Assembly (NCBI RefSeq): GCF_963675165.1 | Contig: NC_087385.1 | Coordinates: 6,808,912 to 6,872,911, forward strand | DNA length: 64,000 nucleotides | DNA from: Halichondria panicea | Lineage: Eukaryota > Porifera > Demospongiae > Suberitida > Halichondriidae | Direction of reading: 5' to 3' | Shown: positions 37,190 through 50,904 of the stretch, piece by piece | Position numbering within the stretch: the stretch's first letter is position 1 | How the letters are laid out: each line of letters starts with the position of its first letter | The notes under the pieces: generated by a model | What the model saw: the letters and a program-made list of their open reading frames with translations, nothing else | What the model was told of the DNA's origin: nothing | Databases searched by the model: none | Position numbers and translations under genes: made by a program

Positions 37190-40108
37190 CTTGAGACTCT
37201 GCCTGAGTGTATCTTCAGTATGTCTACAGTACAGTATATACCATCTGTTCACTAGTTCAACTGTGTTTGTTGTCTCTCAGATACCCACTCCACACGCCCC
37301 CTCAAGTCAGGCACACTGCCTCCCTCTGTACCAGACACCAAGGACTACTTTCAGGTCACTGATGAGCTCTCCAAGGAGAACTCGCACTTTGCACTGTCAG
37401 AGGCACTGCTTAGTGTCATAGAGCAGGTAGCTACACACACACACACACGCCCACACACACACACACACGCCCACACACACCTATTAACTCATGTACTGCC
37501 ACTCTACTGTTAGTAATGTACGTGATCATGTTTCTCCACCTTCAGTATAAGGCCAACTGCATGGAGCAGTCTGATGAGGACTGTACCTCTCCTCCTAGCT
37601 CACCCGTGATATCTAGCAACCCCTGGAAGTTGTCCCCTGGAGGATTGACCCCCACTGGGGGGAGGCACTACCTGGAGGAGAGTATGGAGGCCAGTTATCA
37701 ATCCCCTCCAGTCGGCAGTCCAATGGGGCCAGTGTTTAGTTCTGTAAGGAGTCAAGGTGCGTGTGTGTGGGTGTGTTGTTGTGGTCGTGCTGCTGCATTT
37801 AGAAGCCTCTTACATCATGTGGTAGATTGTTGTCTGTGTGCCCTGCTCACCACAATGTGTGTTGACTGCCCATACAACGTGTAGTCTATACAGCTACACA
37901 CACTCACACACACAGGAGTTGATGTGGGGGGTACATTGCCACGGAAACCTCGTAAGCTGAGTCTCCTGGAACTCATGCAGTCACCTTCGTGGGACAACTC
38001 TGCAGAGTCCACTGCACAGAAGCTACTGCGTCACATGACTGGTCATATGACAGGGATAGAGTTGGACGACACTCAAGTGGTGAGAGCTGAGGGATATTGT
38101 GTGTGTACAGTGTGTGACATGTGTACTGTGTGTGTGTACTGTGACATGTGTACAGTGTGTGACATGTGTACTGTGTGTGACATGTGTACAGTGTGTGACA
38201 TGTGTACAGTGTGTGACATGTGTACTGTGTGTGACATGTGTACTGTGTGTGACATGTGTACTGTGTGCAGGTGGTTCAACTACCGACAGAGTTCCTCACT
38301 TCTCTTCAAAAAGATGAGGATCTACAGAGATCAGTGACCACTGTAAGTCAGTCAGCAGATGCTGGGTTGGCAGCTAGAGCCAATAACAGATACCACAAGA
38401 GTGCTCCAGTATTGTCCATGTTGGTACAATACACACAATCATGTATCGTATTGCTAGTGGTTTCAGAATGTCCACTTTGTTGCTAGCACTATTCTATCTG
38501 TTGTCTTTGCAGTCTTCAGCACATATTCGTGGCAACAGAGAATGGGCCCCTCCAAGGAAACAAATCATCTACTCTGTCAAACAACCAGCCAAGTACGTCC
38601 AACCACCCCCCACACACACACCTCACACACACACACACACACACACCTCACACACACACACACACACACCCTCAGGAACCTTCAGAAGGACTTGGCTGCA
38701 CAGGGCAATCGCTGCACTGGCTGTGGTATGAAAGTCACTCCATCATACACTAAATACTTTAGATTTTGCAACTACACTGGCAAATACTTCTGTCAGAATT
38801 GTCACATGAATACAACGAGTCTAGTCCCTGCCCACATCCTGGAGCGCTGGTCCTTCAAGAAACTGCCAGTCTCCAACTTTGCCCGAGATCTCCTCGCTAA
38901 GATCCATACTGATGCTGTGTTTACCGTTTCCAATAGCAACGCGTTCCTTTATAGCAAAGTATCAGTCATGGCTCAGGCTAAGGTGTGTGGGTGTTTATGT
39001 GTGTGGGAGGGGGTGCCCCTGTGTCATGTGTTTTAATAGTGGTGGTATTTTCTGTATGCAGGATCTGAGAACTCAACTGATATCTGTGAAACGCTACCTC
39101 CATACTTGTAGAAGTAATGAAGCCCAACAGTAAGTTAATTACCAGTAGACAATCTCCCTTGAAATAACAATTTAAAAAGAATGCTACATTAATAGACCTC
39201 AAGTGTGTAGACCAGTGTACAGAGCCTTAGTGTGCACTATACAGATGTTGGCTTACTAGGTTTGCATTTCAGAAAAGGTTGTATAGTGCTTACTGTGTAT
39301 GTTTACTTCTCTGCCAAGTGCTAGTTATCAATGTGCTCTGCTCTGAGACTAACTGACCTCTCTCTTGTGCAGCCTGAACCTCTCTTTCCAAGGCTATGCT
39401 CCCTGGACCACGGACCTTCACACATACTCTGTTGAAGACTTCCTCGAGGTGAAGGGTGGCAGCAAAATGAAGTATCTGCGAGCCATGTTAGCCGATGGTG
39501 TGTCACATGTCAAGAACTGTCCGCTATGTATGGGCAAGGGGTTCGTGTGTGAGCTGTGTAGTGACCAGGACATCATCTATCCCTTTGAGAACACTCTGGT
39601 CAATATCTGTCAAGGTGGGTAGTACCTCCTATTTCTTCCCCACTATCTGTACTCTTCCCAATGTTGTCAGGTGTCACATGTATTCTTCTCTGCACTCCCA
39701 GATTGCCAGTGCTGCTTCCACAAGAGTTGTTTCACTCCGACCACTCCCTGTCCTCGCTGCCAACGCATGAATCAGAGGTGAGCTATCCACGGGCAATAGT
39801 GTTGTTGCATTTGGTAGCTCTTTGAAAGTACTATAGTGTACAACTAATACTTAAATCATTAATTGTTTTCGGGCCCAACTTTAATAATACCAACTGAAAG
39901 AGCTCCTTCTAAACTTAGATCATCTGAACTCTAGTACAAAGCCAACTCTACATGTAGCGTTAAATAGAGCATCTTTGAATACCCAACTTTAGTTCCGTTG
40001 GTCCAATAATGTATGATTATCACATGCTGCCTACTCCACAGGTTGAAGCAAAGAGCTCGATTTGAAGAGAGCAAGCAAGCTAGGCGTTATTCAGGCAAAC
40101 CATCGTAA
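36064..40108 (+). CDS. Rubicon/Pacer-like protein (Rubicon homology zinc domain)
   Basis: Exons 36064-37147, 37281-37426, 37546-37756, 37916-38079, 38271-38423, 38513-38592, 38676-38982, 39062-39129, 39373-39614, 39702-39777 and 40042-40108. The first about 600 residues are low-complexity and Ser/Pro-rich. The C-terminal 250 form the Cys/His-rich Rubicon homology domain: NRCTGCGMKV, RFCNYTGKYFCQNCH, LERWSFKKLPVSNF, the CPLCMGKGFVCELC pair and CCFHKSCF...CPRCQR. This domain binds Rab7 in vertebrate Rubicon, Pacer and PLEKHM1, which control autophagosome and endosome maturation. No RUN domain is seen, so it resembles Pacer (RUBCNL) more than Rubicon, unless an upstream exon was missed. The N-terminal start is the first in-frame ATG and is uncertain. 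Confidence 0.85.
38096..38269. repeat. 16-bp minisatellite in a Rubicon-like gene intron
   Basis: About ten imperfect copies of a 16-bp unit (GTGTGACATGTGTACT, with T or A at the last base) fill the intron between 38080 and 38270, right up to the acceptor. It is open in several frames and so mimics coding sequence. Confidence 0.92.
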
Positions 40109-40364
40109 ACTGTTGTGAACTTTGAACTGTGTGTGTACATGTTTTGATTGTCGTATACATGACTCAATTTATAGTCAAATGTTCATAATCATTTACGAAG
40201 AAAAGTTTTATCAATAATGAAAATTTGATCACATGAAGAAAGAAATCACTTACATATAAATTGATAATAAAATGCCAGATAATGAGTTGACATATGATGT
40301 TCAGTTTATGAACATCCTAGAAATGAGTGTTTGTAATAATTATTGTCAGAATGAGTAAGCGGGT

Positions 40365-41619
40365 TCACTGTTGTCGTTGTGGAATGGCAGCACTTCTGAT
40401 CCCAAACTTGATTTTGGCCCTCTGCAGAATAATCATATCACATGATACACCATAATTATGATGACTGACATACCTCCCAGTCACAGATACGCAGTGACAT
40501 AATGAATTGCTTCTTCTCTGTCTTAGTCGACTGTCCAGCCTCATTCACATCAGAGGCTGCGTCAAGATAATAATATTAATCTGGCAGGTGTGTAGTTGCA
40601 CATCAACTAGATACGAGGCCGGCTGGGGCAATCAAAAGTGTTGCTAAAACTAGAACAAATGGCATGCACTCACGAATGTAGATGTAGAGCTGCTTGTCTT
40701 TGCCAATCATCACACCGGCTCTACCGTCTTTGATCAGAAATGAGAAGTGGAACATGTTCTCCACAGACTGAGCAAATGAGTCGGGATCAATGAGGAACTT
40801 AAAGTAGTGCAGACGTCCTTTTTTCTCACAGGTTTTCTTAACGTGGTCGTATATATAAGCCACATCTTTGGTTGTGGATTCCTCTTCATCAGAAAAGTTC
40901 TTGACCTCCTTCGGTTTGGTAGCCGCGACAGGTACAGTATCTTTTTTCGTGACTCGTTGGGCCTGGCGCCGTTGCTTCAGGGGGTCCAGATCAAGGGCGC
41001 CATGTCTGGGGGGAGGAGGTGTTAGGTAGCTGCATGCACAAGTAACACTTACAAGAAGTTGAGAGCTGGTGGTTTTCTGAAGGCTCCATTCGAAAGGATC
41101 TTCTCTCCCAGCTGACACCAATCCAGCGTCTCATCACCACGACGACCAGACATTAGCGTCACTAGCTTCTCTGCAAACTTGGCAAGGTCAAACTCCAACT
41201 GCTCTCCTTGAATAGCCTCCACCTGCAACGTATTACAACATACACACAGGCAGTATGTGCAATTCGCATGTTTATGATCATATTAACAAGCTGTGAACAC
41301 TCCATGTTGCCTTGTACCTGCTCACGGCCAATGGAGGAGAGGAGGCGGAAACCCTCGGCATCAAGAGCAGCCTCCTTGGGGGCCACAACATTGGAGAAAT
41401 GTTTGTTCATACTCTCCAGCTTCTTTAAGAGTTTCTCAGGGATTGTAATGTCCTCTCTGTTTGCTAGGAGGTGGAGGAATACAATGGTGGTGGGTGGTGC
41501 AGTAGCTACTCACTCTGTAGATCATGGATCATGGACCTCTGCTCCTTCCTCAGCTGCCGTCGGAAGGCCTCCTCCGATCTCTCATCTTCTTCCAAGAATG
41601 ATACATCAGGTTCTGCCAT
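40365..41619 (-). CDS. NSMCE4: Non-SMC element 4 (SMC5/6 complex kleisin)
   Basis: Exons on minus: 41619-41514, 41463-41318, 41222-41053, 41005-40674, 40556-40474 and 40421-40365; 297 residues. Nse4 landmarks are LDWCQLGEKILSNGAFRKPP in the middle and the C-terminal winged-helix block HYFKFLIDPDSFAQSVENMF followed by FHFSFLIKDGRAGV. Nse4 bridges the SMC5 and SMC6 heads, and the complex works in DNA repair and chromosome segregation in the nucleus. The length is slightly below the human 385. It is divergent with UBE2G2, with 197 bp between start codons. Confidence 0.93.
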
Positions 41620-41816
41620 ATTCAAATCTATCTTTATGAATCCACAGTCAATGGTAAGCACTTGTCCTCAGTCTATGTACGTAGCAATGGTAGCTAGCCA
41701 GCCAGCCATGTGGCTTAGACGGTAAGGATCATCTTATTAGAAACCTAGGCTACGGCTATGCTATGGAAGGTCAATAGGTCAATACTGTGTTCTATTTAGA
41801 AATTCAGGTTAACGAT

Positions 41817-43239
41817 ATGGCTGGTTCTGCTCTCAAGAGACTGATGGCAGAATACAAGCGTGAGTGTGGCTATACTGAGTCTGTTGAGTGGTTGCTAGTT
41901 GCTTAGAGTAGAAGAAGGTGTTATGAGACGGAACCAATTATGAGACAGCTGTTTAAAACAAGACTGCTTCAGCTATTCTGTCTGCATTTAATAGCACTAC
42001 CACTCTAGTATTTTTTCCAACAGAAATTTGTAGTTGTATGCTTGTGTTGACAAAGATACCACAATAGTTTGTTTAAGTACAGAATTTAATCATTTTAAGT
42101 GACCAAATTTAAGTGAGTGCCAAATGTTTTGTAGTACAATTCACCAGGTATCTGTTAAAACAGGAGTAACTGTTTTTATAGGCAGAGTAATCACTGTATT
42201 ATATATCAGAAAGTTCCACATTATGTTATAACAGCCAATTAGCATTAAAATTAATTAATTGCAATGGTGTCTCATAATACCCCCCCCCTGTCTCATAATA
42301 CCCGAATCACTTTGAACACTAAATGCTAGCATTAGCTGCAAACAAAGCACTATCACTAATTTTTTTTGCTTGCATGCAAGCCTATTGACCGTAGTAGTTA
42401 GTGAACAGGCTATTTAGCTCCCTCAAGATTACTGCAAGACAGGGGGGTCAGAAACATTTAGAGGTCTCATAATACCCCCTTGTACTCTATATCTACAGAG
42501 CTGACATTGAACTCACCAGAAGGCATTGTAGCAGGTGTGTTAATAGTCCTCATGCACAGTGTGTTTATATAATGATATTGTACAGGTCCCAAATCAGAGG
42601 AAAATTTCTTTGAGTGGGAGGCCATGATATCGTGCGTAAGCTCCCTACACCACATCTCTCACCACTGTCCTTATCTCCTCACCAATCTTCAGTGGTCCAG
42701 AGGACACCTCGTTTGAGGGTGGCGTGTTTATCACAGAGCTCGTATTCCCTCCAGACTATCCACTTAGCCCTCCAAAAATGAGATTCATATCAGAGATGTT
42801 TCATCCTAATGGTACACCAAGCTACTACTATAAATGAGTGTCCACTATTGATAGATTTCTTACCTTCGCAGTGTACCAAGATGGCCGTGTGTGCATATCC
42901 ATCCTGCACACTCCTGGTGATGATCCCCTCGGCTATGAAACAGCCGCTGAGAGATGGAGTCCAGTGCAGTCCATAGAGAAGATACTGCTCTCTGTTGTCA
43001 GTATGTTAGCCGGTGAGTCAGGCTCAGCGTGATTGTTGCTACTGTATATAATCTCATTGTGTGCGTGTGCAGAACCTAATGATGAGAGTGGAGCTAATGT
43101 GGATGCTTCAGTAAGTTGGTGGCTGCACATGTTCGTTTCAATAATTATTGTTGTTCTGCAGAAAATGTGGAGAGACAACAGACAGCAGTTCAATGAGATA
43201 GCTCAGACATTAGTACGGAAATCTTTAGGCATTGAATGA
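41817..43239 (+). CDS. UBE2G2: Ubiquitin-conjugating enzyme E2 G2
   Basis: Exons 41817-41859, 42499-42534, 42586-42631, 42693-42811, 42872-43012, 43073-43110 and 43162-43239. The protein begins [14 protein letters not shown] and follows UBE2G2 closely: [27 protein letters not shown], then the active-site region [10 protein letters not shown] (catalytic Cys) and the family-specific insertion GDDPLGYE before ERWSPVQS. It ends [15 protein letters not shown]. This E2 builds Lys48 ubiquitin chains in ER-associated degradation with gp78/HRD1-type ligases. Identity is not in doubt. The first intron (639 bp) is far longer than the others. Confidence 0.97.
41917..42478. repeat. Inverted TATGAGAC / GTCTCATA repeats in UBE2G2 intron 1
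   Basis: TTATGAGAC occurs twice on the left (41921-41929 and 41939-41947). Its complement GTCTCATAATACC occurs three times on the right (at about 42269, 42291 and 42464). The arrangement suggests the ends of one or more small inverted-repeat elements. No open frame or clear target duplication was seen. Confidence 0.45.
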
Positions 43240-43504
43240 TGTGTGTATGTGTATGTACATGTATGTGTTCTTAGTTAATTTTTTTGTACTGACCTCTACC
43301 TTGCCTCGATTCAATGCCGCTCACCAATTTAAGGCGGCCTGAAATCGAGGCAATAGCATGTTCTAAATAGGCGACACAGAACTCAATATAATTTTTCTAC
43401 CCACTAAAGAAGCGACCGCTACCTAGTTGGGAAAAGGCGTGGTCTCCTTTAGGTGTGTTTCCAACACAGTTCTTTCAGTTATAATATCTTCTAGTTCAGT
43501 AATC

Positions 43505-44934
<1,430 letters not shown>

Positions 44935-45141
44935 CTGAACTTATCATCGATTTTTTAGAAATTTATTATGATCCATACAATTATGATTGGCATACTCTTC
45001 AATTTGCATTTGTGCGCTCTGCAATCTTTGATTAATGTGATATCACTGTAACATTAAAAGTTAAATGACATTTGTGGATTCAGGCCAAAATTACAAAATC
45101 ATGACATTATAATGGTAAACACTGAGGCCAAGTTGATGTGA
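44935..45141. other. Rab6 3' flank
   Basis: AT-rich 3' untranslated or intergenic sequence. No coding signal was recognised before the tRNA gene. Confidence 0.5.
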
Positions 45142-45214
45142 GGTCCCTTAGCTTAGTCGGTAGAGCGTGGTGCTAATAACGCCAAGGTCAGCGGTTCGAG
45201 CCCGCTAGGGACCA
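45142..45214 (+). tRNA. tRNA-Ile (anticodon AAT)
   Basis: A 73-nt cloverleaf. The seven-base acceptor stem GGTCCCT pairs with AGGGACC. The A box is TAGCTTAGTCGG-like and the B box is GGTTCGAGCCC. The anticodon arm TGGTG-CTAATAA-CGCCA reads AAT (Ile). The discriminator is A, and a run of T just downstream acts as the pol III terminator. Confidence 0.93.
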
Positions 45215-45313
45215 TTTTTTTTTTATCAATTTACTGCCAAAGGTCTGAAGTTTGAACCTGCTGGGGTCATTTTTGCATTTGACATCATCAATAATAATAT
45301 TTTTCACAAAAAA

Positions 45314-46923
45314 TCACAAACAGCTATCAAGGTCCTTCCACTGCCATGCATGCAGACTACCGTCTGAATCAGCTGAGAGGATAGTTGACATTCTGTCCGG
45401 CTGCCAACTGTGGACGAACACCTGGGCAGCGGCAGAGTCGTCCTCGTGGCCAGTATGGGTGAATATTGGTGTAGCCACTAGAGAATTATTTCATTGCAAC
45501 AAACAACAGAATTGTGTTTCATTACCTTGACCATTTGTAGTCCACTTAGAGATGTCGTAGACACTGACACCAGTAGTGCATCCAGACACTGACACCAGAT
45601 TAGAGTTACCTTCTGAAAACTATGCCAACAAATAATTGATACCAAACACCAACTTGCCACATACCTTGATACAGGGCGTCTGTTGTGTCTTCCTGAACCA
45701 CCCCCTCACACTCTCACTGCTCTTCACCATACACCGGGCAAATGGTTCCTTGCAATCTCTTATATCGTACAGTGTCACCTCTCCTGAGTCTCCACATAAC
45801 AGGGCCAGCTTGGGATGAGCATCATTGCTAGCTGCAAAGCTAAAGGACATCACAGCAGTAGAATTTGAGCCACTCGATTTGACTGTACTTTGTTCCAGCA
45901 CTTTATTTCGAGAGTCCCACATTTGTAGTCTTCCATTCTCTCCACTGCATGTCATAAACACCTCATCTGAGTTAGGGACAAACGCTAGTCCATGGAGTGC
46001 CTCATCAGCCCCCTCTAACATGAACACAGGTTTTGCAGTGGCCATGTCCAGTGTCTGTACTGTACAGAGACTGGAAGAGAGAGCAGTTAGCAGGATATTG
46101 GGACACTGTATTGAGATATCAATAAATGTGTGAGAGGTGTCCTTGCTTGAGAGGGAGGGTGGAAGAGTGAGCTGCAGTTTGCCAGTCTCCTTCAAACAAT
46201 CTGCAATGCTATCTTAATCACTCGGGTCAGACAACACATGACTAACAACTCACCAGTGTCTAGTTGATCTGCTCTCCACAGGGTAATGACAGACTCTCCA
46301 CCAGAAGAGGCTAACGTGCTGTGTGGTGGTGAAGGGCAACCATGACAGTACAGCACATGCTATGATCTTACTCTGTACTGAGTAAATGCTTGAGTGAAGT
46401 GATGGGGGTCCTGCTCAGAGCGCCATTGATAAGCCTGAAGTCACGTTTGGCCCAGTGTGTCTTATAGGGAATAAGTATTCTTATATTGTATACAGTAACA
46501 ATGTACATGTGTGGTACCTCATCTTTAGAGGGGAGCAGTTTCTCTGGTAATGCTAACTGTGTAATCTCAGTGGAGGTTGTCTCAGTGGTCGCCACGCACC
46601 CAGCAACACATATAGCTGTGCATGGCAATGCATTGATATCAACAGTATGTCTCAATAGTGTGCACGCGTGTTCACCTGTTCCTAGCTGAGACCATTCGAT
46701 GCATTTTGTGGGTTGTGGAAGCTCAAACATGTAGAGGTTCTCATACCTACAACAAGGTGGTGTACACATTCATTACCTTTTAAATAAGGTAAACAGATTT
46801 TAGGTTATGAATTTGCTCACTAACACCACGCCCATTGCCAGATCTAGCTAGCTATGTTGTATGAGACCTGCTCATAGAGCGAACCAGCCAGTCATCGTCT
46901 TGCCCAGTACGGCTACCGTTCAT
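45314..46923 (-). CDS. WDR73: WD repeat protein 73
   Basis: Exons on minus: 46923-46868, 46746-46676, 46615-46518, 46460-46372, 46318-46254, 46200-45665, 45619-45526 and 45477-45314; 390 residues with exact phase closure. WDR73 landmarks are an N-terminal DDDWLVRSM, then YENLYMFELPQPTKCIEW, KRDFRLINGALS and, at the C-terminus, PIFTHTGHEDD and HSWQPDRMSTILSADSDGSL ending in WQWKDL. Several WD blades are visible (GRLQMWDSR, GEVTLYDIRD, GVSVYDIS, SLHAWQW). Human WDR73 is linked to microtubule organisation and associates with the Integrator complex. Divergent with CAB39: start codons lie 282 bp apart. Confidence 0.9.
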
Positions 46924-47205
46924 GTCCACTGTCTGTGAGACAAACTTCTGAGTAAGAGGAGAAATCAGTTACTTCCTTCCAATATCAGCCCACCAGTCCA
47001 GTACAGAGTACAGCATCTCACTCCAGACACCCAACACAAGACGTACAGAGTACAGCATCTCAGGACACTCCAGACACCCAACACAAGACACTTGTGATTA
47101 ACTATTATATAGAGGCATTTCAAACCCGTAAGTGTAGCCAGTATGAGGTACTTGTGCTTCACGCCCCCTCCCACACACACACACACACACAGGACTGTGA
47201 GGACT

Positions 47206-48883
47206 ATGCCACTGTTTCGCTCCTCCCCTAAGAGCCCTCAGGAGCTGGTCAAGTCTCTATCGGAGGCCATTAAAGTGTTGGATGCTGCTGAACCTGGCTC
47301 CAAGAAGGGGGACAAGGTGTGTAGCTATGACATAGTGTATGTACTAATGTCTCCCCCCTCCTCTCTTAGGCCGCTGATGAGAGTGCCAAACTGATAGTGA
47401 GCATGAAGACCATCTTGTATGGCACAGAGACACAAGAGCCACAGACTGAACTGGCCGCACAACTAGCACAGGAGTTCTACAACCATGACATGCTTCTTAA
47501 CCTCGTTACTTCCCTCCACAAGCTCGACTTTGAGGTGGGCTGAATACTAGCTACACACTGTGTGCATGTACCCCCTCCCCTCAGGCAAAGAAAGATGTTG
47601 CTCAGATATTCAATAACATCCTTCGTCGGCAAATTGGCACCCGATCACCAACTGTAGAGTATGTATGCACCAAATATGAGATCCTCGTCATGCTTGTAAA
47701 AGGGTAAGCAATAGCTACTCAGTAGAGTTGAACCTTGTACCCTACCCATCCCTCCGTGTGTGCAGGTATAACAATCCTGAGATAGCACTCAACTGTGGTA
47801 TGATGCTGAGAGAGTGTATTCGTCACGAGCCACTAGCCAAACATGTCATTGAGGGGGACCAGTTCTACTCATTCTTCACTTTCGTTGAGCTCTCGACATT
47901 CGACATTGCCTCAGATGCTTTCTCCACGTTTAAGGTACAGTGGGCAGGGTTAGGGTCAAGGTACAGTGGGCGGGTTAGGGGGTTGCGTTTAGAATTAACA
48001 TTGCTCTTATACGTCATCCAGGATCTGCTGACAAGGCACAAGATTCTCTGCGCTCAGTTTTTGGAGAAAAATTACGACAAGGTTAATGAAGCACGTATAC
48101 ATGTAGCAGCTTGTCATGTGATCCCCCTCCTACTGTGCAGGTGTTTGACCATTACCAGCATTTGCTCAACTCAGAGAACTACGTCACACGGAGACAGTCA
48201 CTCAAGGTGTGTATGACCTCTAGTCAGTGTGTAATTAATGGGTATAGTTTTGTGAGCTTCACATGTCACACCCTCACTTCTCCCACACATACCCACCCCC
48301 TCACACACCCCCACTTCTCCCACACAGCTGCTGGGGGAGCTGCTGTTAGACAGACACAACTTCACCACCATGACACGTTATATCTCCAATCCTGAGAACC
48401 TGAAACTAATGATGATGATGTTAAGAGATCGATCGAGAAACATTCAGTTTGAGGCCTTCCACGTTTTCAAGGTACCACACCCACCCACACACACACATCT
48501 CACATGCCCCCACATACACACACACACATCCTACACTTAGGTGTTTGTGGCAAACCCTAACAAGACAAAAGCCATTCAGGACATCCTGCTCAAGAATAAG
48601 GACAAGTTAGTTGAGTTTCTCTCCAAGTTTCACGAAGACAGAACAGGTAAAACCATCAATCAGTTCTAGTTAGCTCTTGTGCCTCATCAGTGCTCAATTC
48701 AACACCCAAATTGCCTAGGCCCAAGTATTAGCTAAGTATTAGGTGGTTATTTTTGTCTTAGTTATCACATGATCATCACAATCTTTCTCTGCAGAGGACC
48801 AGCAATTTAACGATGAGAAGTCGTACCTGGTAAAGCAGATTCGTGAGATGGTACCCACACCAGTGGAGGGGGCGGGAGTGTGA
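47206..48883 (+). CDS. CAB39: Calcium-binding protein 39 / MO25 scaffold
   Basis: Exons 47206-47316, 47370-47534, 47585-47703, 47766-47934, 48022-48081, 48141-48206, 48328-48471, 48541-48646 and 48795-48883; 342 residues, close to the usual 341. The start [18 protein letters not shown] and the blocks [70 protein letters not shown] and [15 protein letters not shown] are MO25 hallmarks. MO25 is an armadillo-like scaffold that activates LKB1-STRAD and MST/GCK-type kinases. Confidence 0.97.
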
Positions 48884-49091
48884 GCGTGTGTGTGTGTGTA
48901 TAGTGTAGTATCACAGTGAAAATAACATATTATTATTATAGCTGTTTTATCTATGTTTTATAATTATAGTAATTTGCTCATTGGCAGTCTGTATTTTGTA
49001 CCTCATAATTATAATTACGATTAATTCATCAACGAGATATATGGGAGTGCCATGAAATTCAGTGCAAAAAAATAATTGTACAATATCAATT

Positions 49092-50631
49092 TTAGTCACA
49101 ACTGCTTTCGCCAGTTCGTTTGTAGTCTGCCTTGAGCTCCCAAGTGTTCTTATGTGGAGCCTTGGTATTGTAGAGACACACCTCCTTCAGCAGCTCCTTC
49201 AGGTACATCTGCATGGGGAGTATAAACAAGCTAGCGTGATTGACAACAGATGTGTGTGTAATTACAAGCACTACAGCATTTGTAATAGAGGCACATACAC
49301 ACACACACGGCACACACACACACACACGGCACACACTGCATATACAGTGGATTGCAGTGCACTTGCAACAGAGAATTGCCTAACAGCAAAACCATTGTTT
49401 ATTACATGAACAACACTAATTATATCCATGGAACCATTAATTTACATAACATTATAATTTTAGTTATCACTTGACATATCTTGTACAATACTGTTAATGA
49501 TCTGAAAACTTATTTTGTCCAACAATTACATTTACATGTAGATAATAACCTAAAACCCTAAACCTGTATCTGTATAGGCATAAAGATATCTGGGAGTGGC
49601 TTAGTGGTTAGGGTGGTGGCTTCGTAGATCATATGATAGATAAGGTGTGGGTTCGATTCCCTCTTGGGGGACTTTTCTTCATTTCTTTACAAATCAGTAA
49701 GTAATTTCCCTAACTTTTGAATGCATCATACTCCTGTCAAGTACATACATAATCAAGTTGGGGCGTCGCCCGGTTTCTGTGAAACGAAGTTTCACAGAAA
49801 CCGGGCGACGACCCAACTTACCCTTTTTGGTAGATTATTTTTTCTTCTCAGATATGTGCTCATTTTGTAGAATCAGAAGTGACCGAAATAACTATGCTAA
49901 ATATAATTTCCCCTTTCAGTCAATCTAACAATCTAAATTGTGGTTTTGCTGTTTGGCAATAGCAAGTGCACTACAATCCACTGTACAACAGGGATACTAT
50001 AGTTATGGTATAGTACGCAGCTCACTGGTGGTTGTTTGGTGATTTGCACGAGATCCCTGAAGGCGTAGAACTGGTGAGCATGGAAGGCTTGGAAGATGCT
50101 GTTGAGGACTTTGTCTCTGTCATCCCTAGCCCTCTTGTCTAATTGCTTGCTAGCCTTAGCCTTGGCCTCAGGATGACTGGCCACAGGCTTGATCGAGCTC
50201 AGTGGGGTAGAGTCCAGTTTAGTCGCTGTATTTTTCGTTTTACCAGCAGCTCTAATCTGATGTCTGCAGGGAGGGAGAGGGGGATTCCCCATTCAAGCAC
50301 TGTGTCATTTTGAGGCCTGATTGCGAACTAAAAGAGCATATCAGAAAATAAAAAAATGTCTCAGTGAAAAGAGGGTACATAGCTACTATACTCACTGTTT
50401 GAGCTTCATGTATGCAGCACTGTCTAGAGGTTGTATGTCTGCCCTCTGAGACACCTTGCCCTCTGCCACTACCTGACCACCACCTTCACCCTCAGAGAAC
50501 ACTGAGAGACTCTGACTGGAGAGAGACTGCATTACTACTCTGTGCTTAGTGGGCAGAGGAGGCTGGTCAGGGTCTGTCTGGTGGGATAGCTCCTCGGAGA
50601 GGTTGAAGGTCACATTCACGGCACTCGGATC

Positions 50632-50674
<43 letters not shown>

Positions 50675-50904
50675 TAGTGTGTGGTGTGGGTACACTATAG
50701 TCATATCACCACAGATAGTGTATAAAGGATCTATAATCACTTGTTAATGGTCATGACCCCTAGGTCAGTAGAGGGGAGCGCTTTACGCCAAGCCTCGTCC
50801 AGATAGTTGGGCACCTTGACTAACCACACCCCCTTAGTGGCGTTGGTGGTGTCCAGCTCTCGAGCACGCTTGCTAGTGCTCGGTTTAGATGGACCACCCG
50901 ACAT
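49092..50904 (-). CDS. GTF2F2: Transcription factor IIF beta subunit (RAP30)
   Basis: Exons on minus: 50904-50741, 50632-50396, 50263-50026 and 49208-49092; 251 residues. The N-terminal TFIIF interaction domain is marked by GVWLVKVPNYLDEAW and VTFNLSEEL. The C-terminal winged helix is marked by VLNSIFQAFHAHQFYAFRDL, ITKQPPMYLKELLKE and HKNTWELKADYKR. TFIIF beta pairs with alpha (RAP74) to load RNA polymerase II at promoters. The last intron (49209-50025) is long and contains a tRNA-like sequence and a strong hairpin, listed separately. Confidence 0.96.
49590..49676 (+). other. tRNA-like sequence with intact A and B boxes, no acceptor stem
   Basis: TGGCTTAGTGG at 49597-49607 matches the pol III A box and GGTTCGATTCC at 49650-49660 matches the B box, followed by TTTT at 49673. 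The bases that should form the acceptor stem (CTGGGAG and TTGGGGG) do not pair, so this is a degenerate tRNA or the head of a tRNA-derived SINE rather than a working tRNA. Confidence 0.55.
49755..49819. repeat. 31-bp near-perfect inverted repeat with 3-nt loop
   Basis: Arms 49755-49785 and 49789-49819 are complementary at 30 of 31 positions around a GAA loop, giving a very stable GC-rich hairpin or cruciform in the last GTF2F2 intron. Confidence 0.95.

Noticed and set aside
38073-38279. Minus-strand frame encoding repeated SHTVHM
   Set aside because: It is a translation of the 16-bp minisatellite within an intron and is open in several frames by repetition alone.
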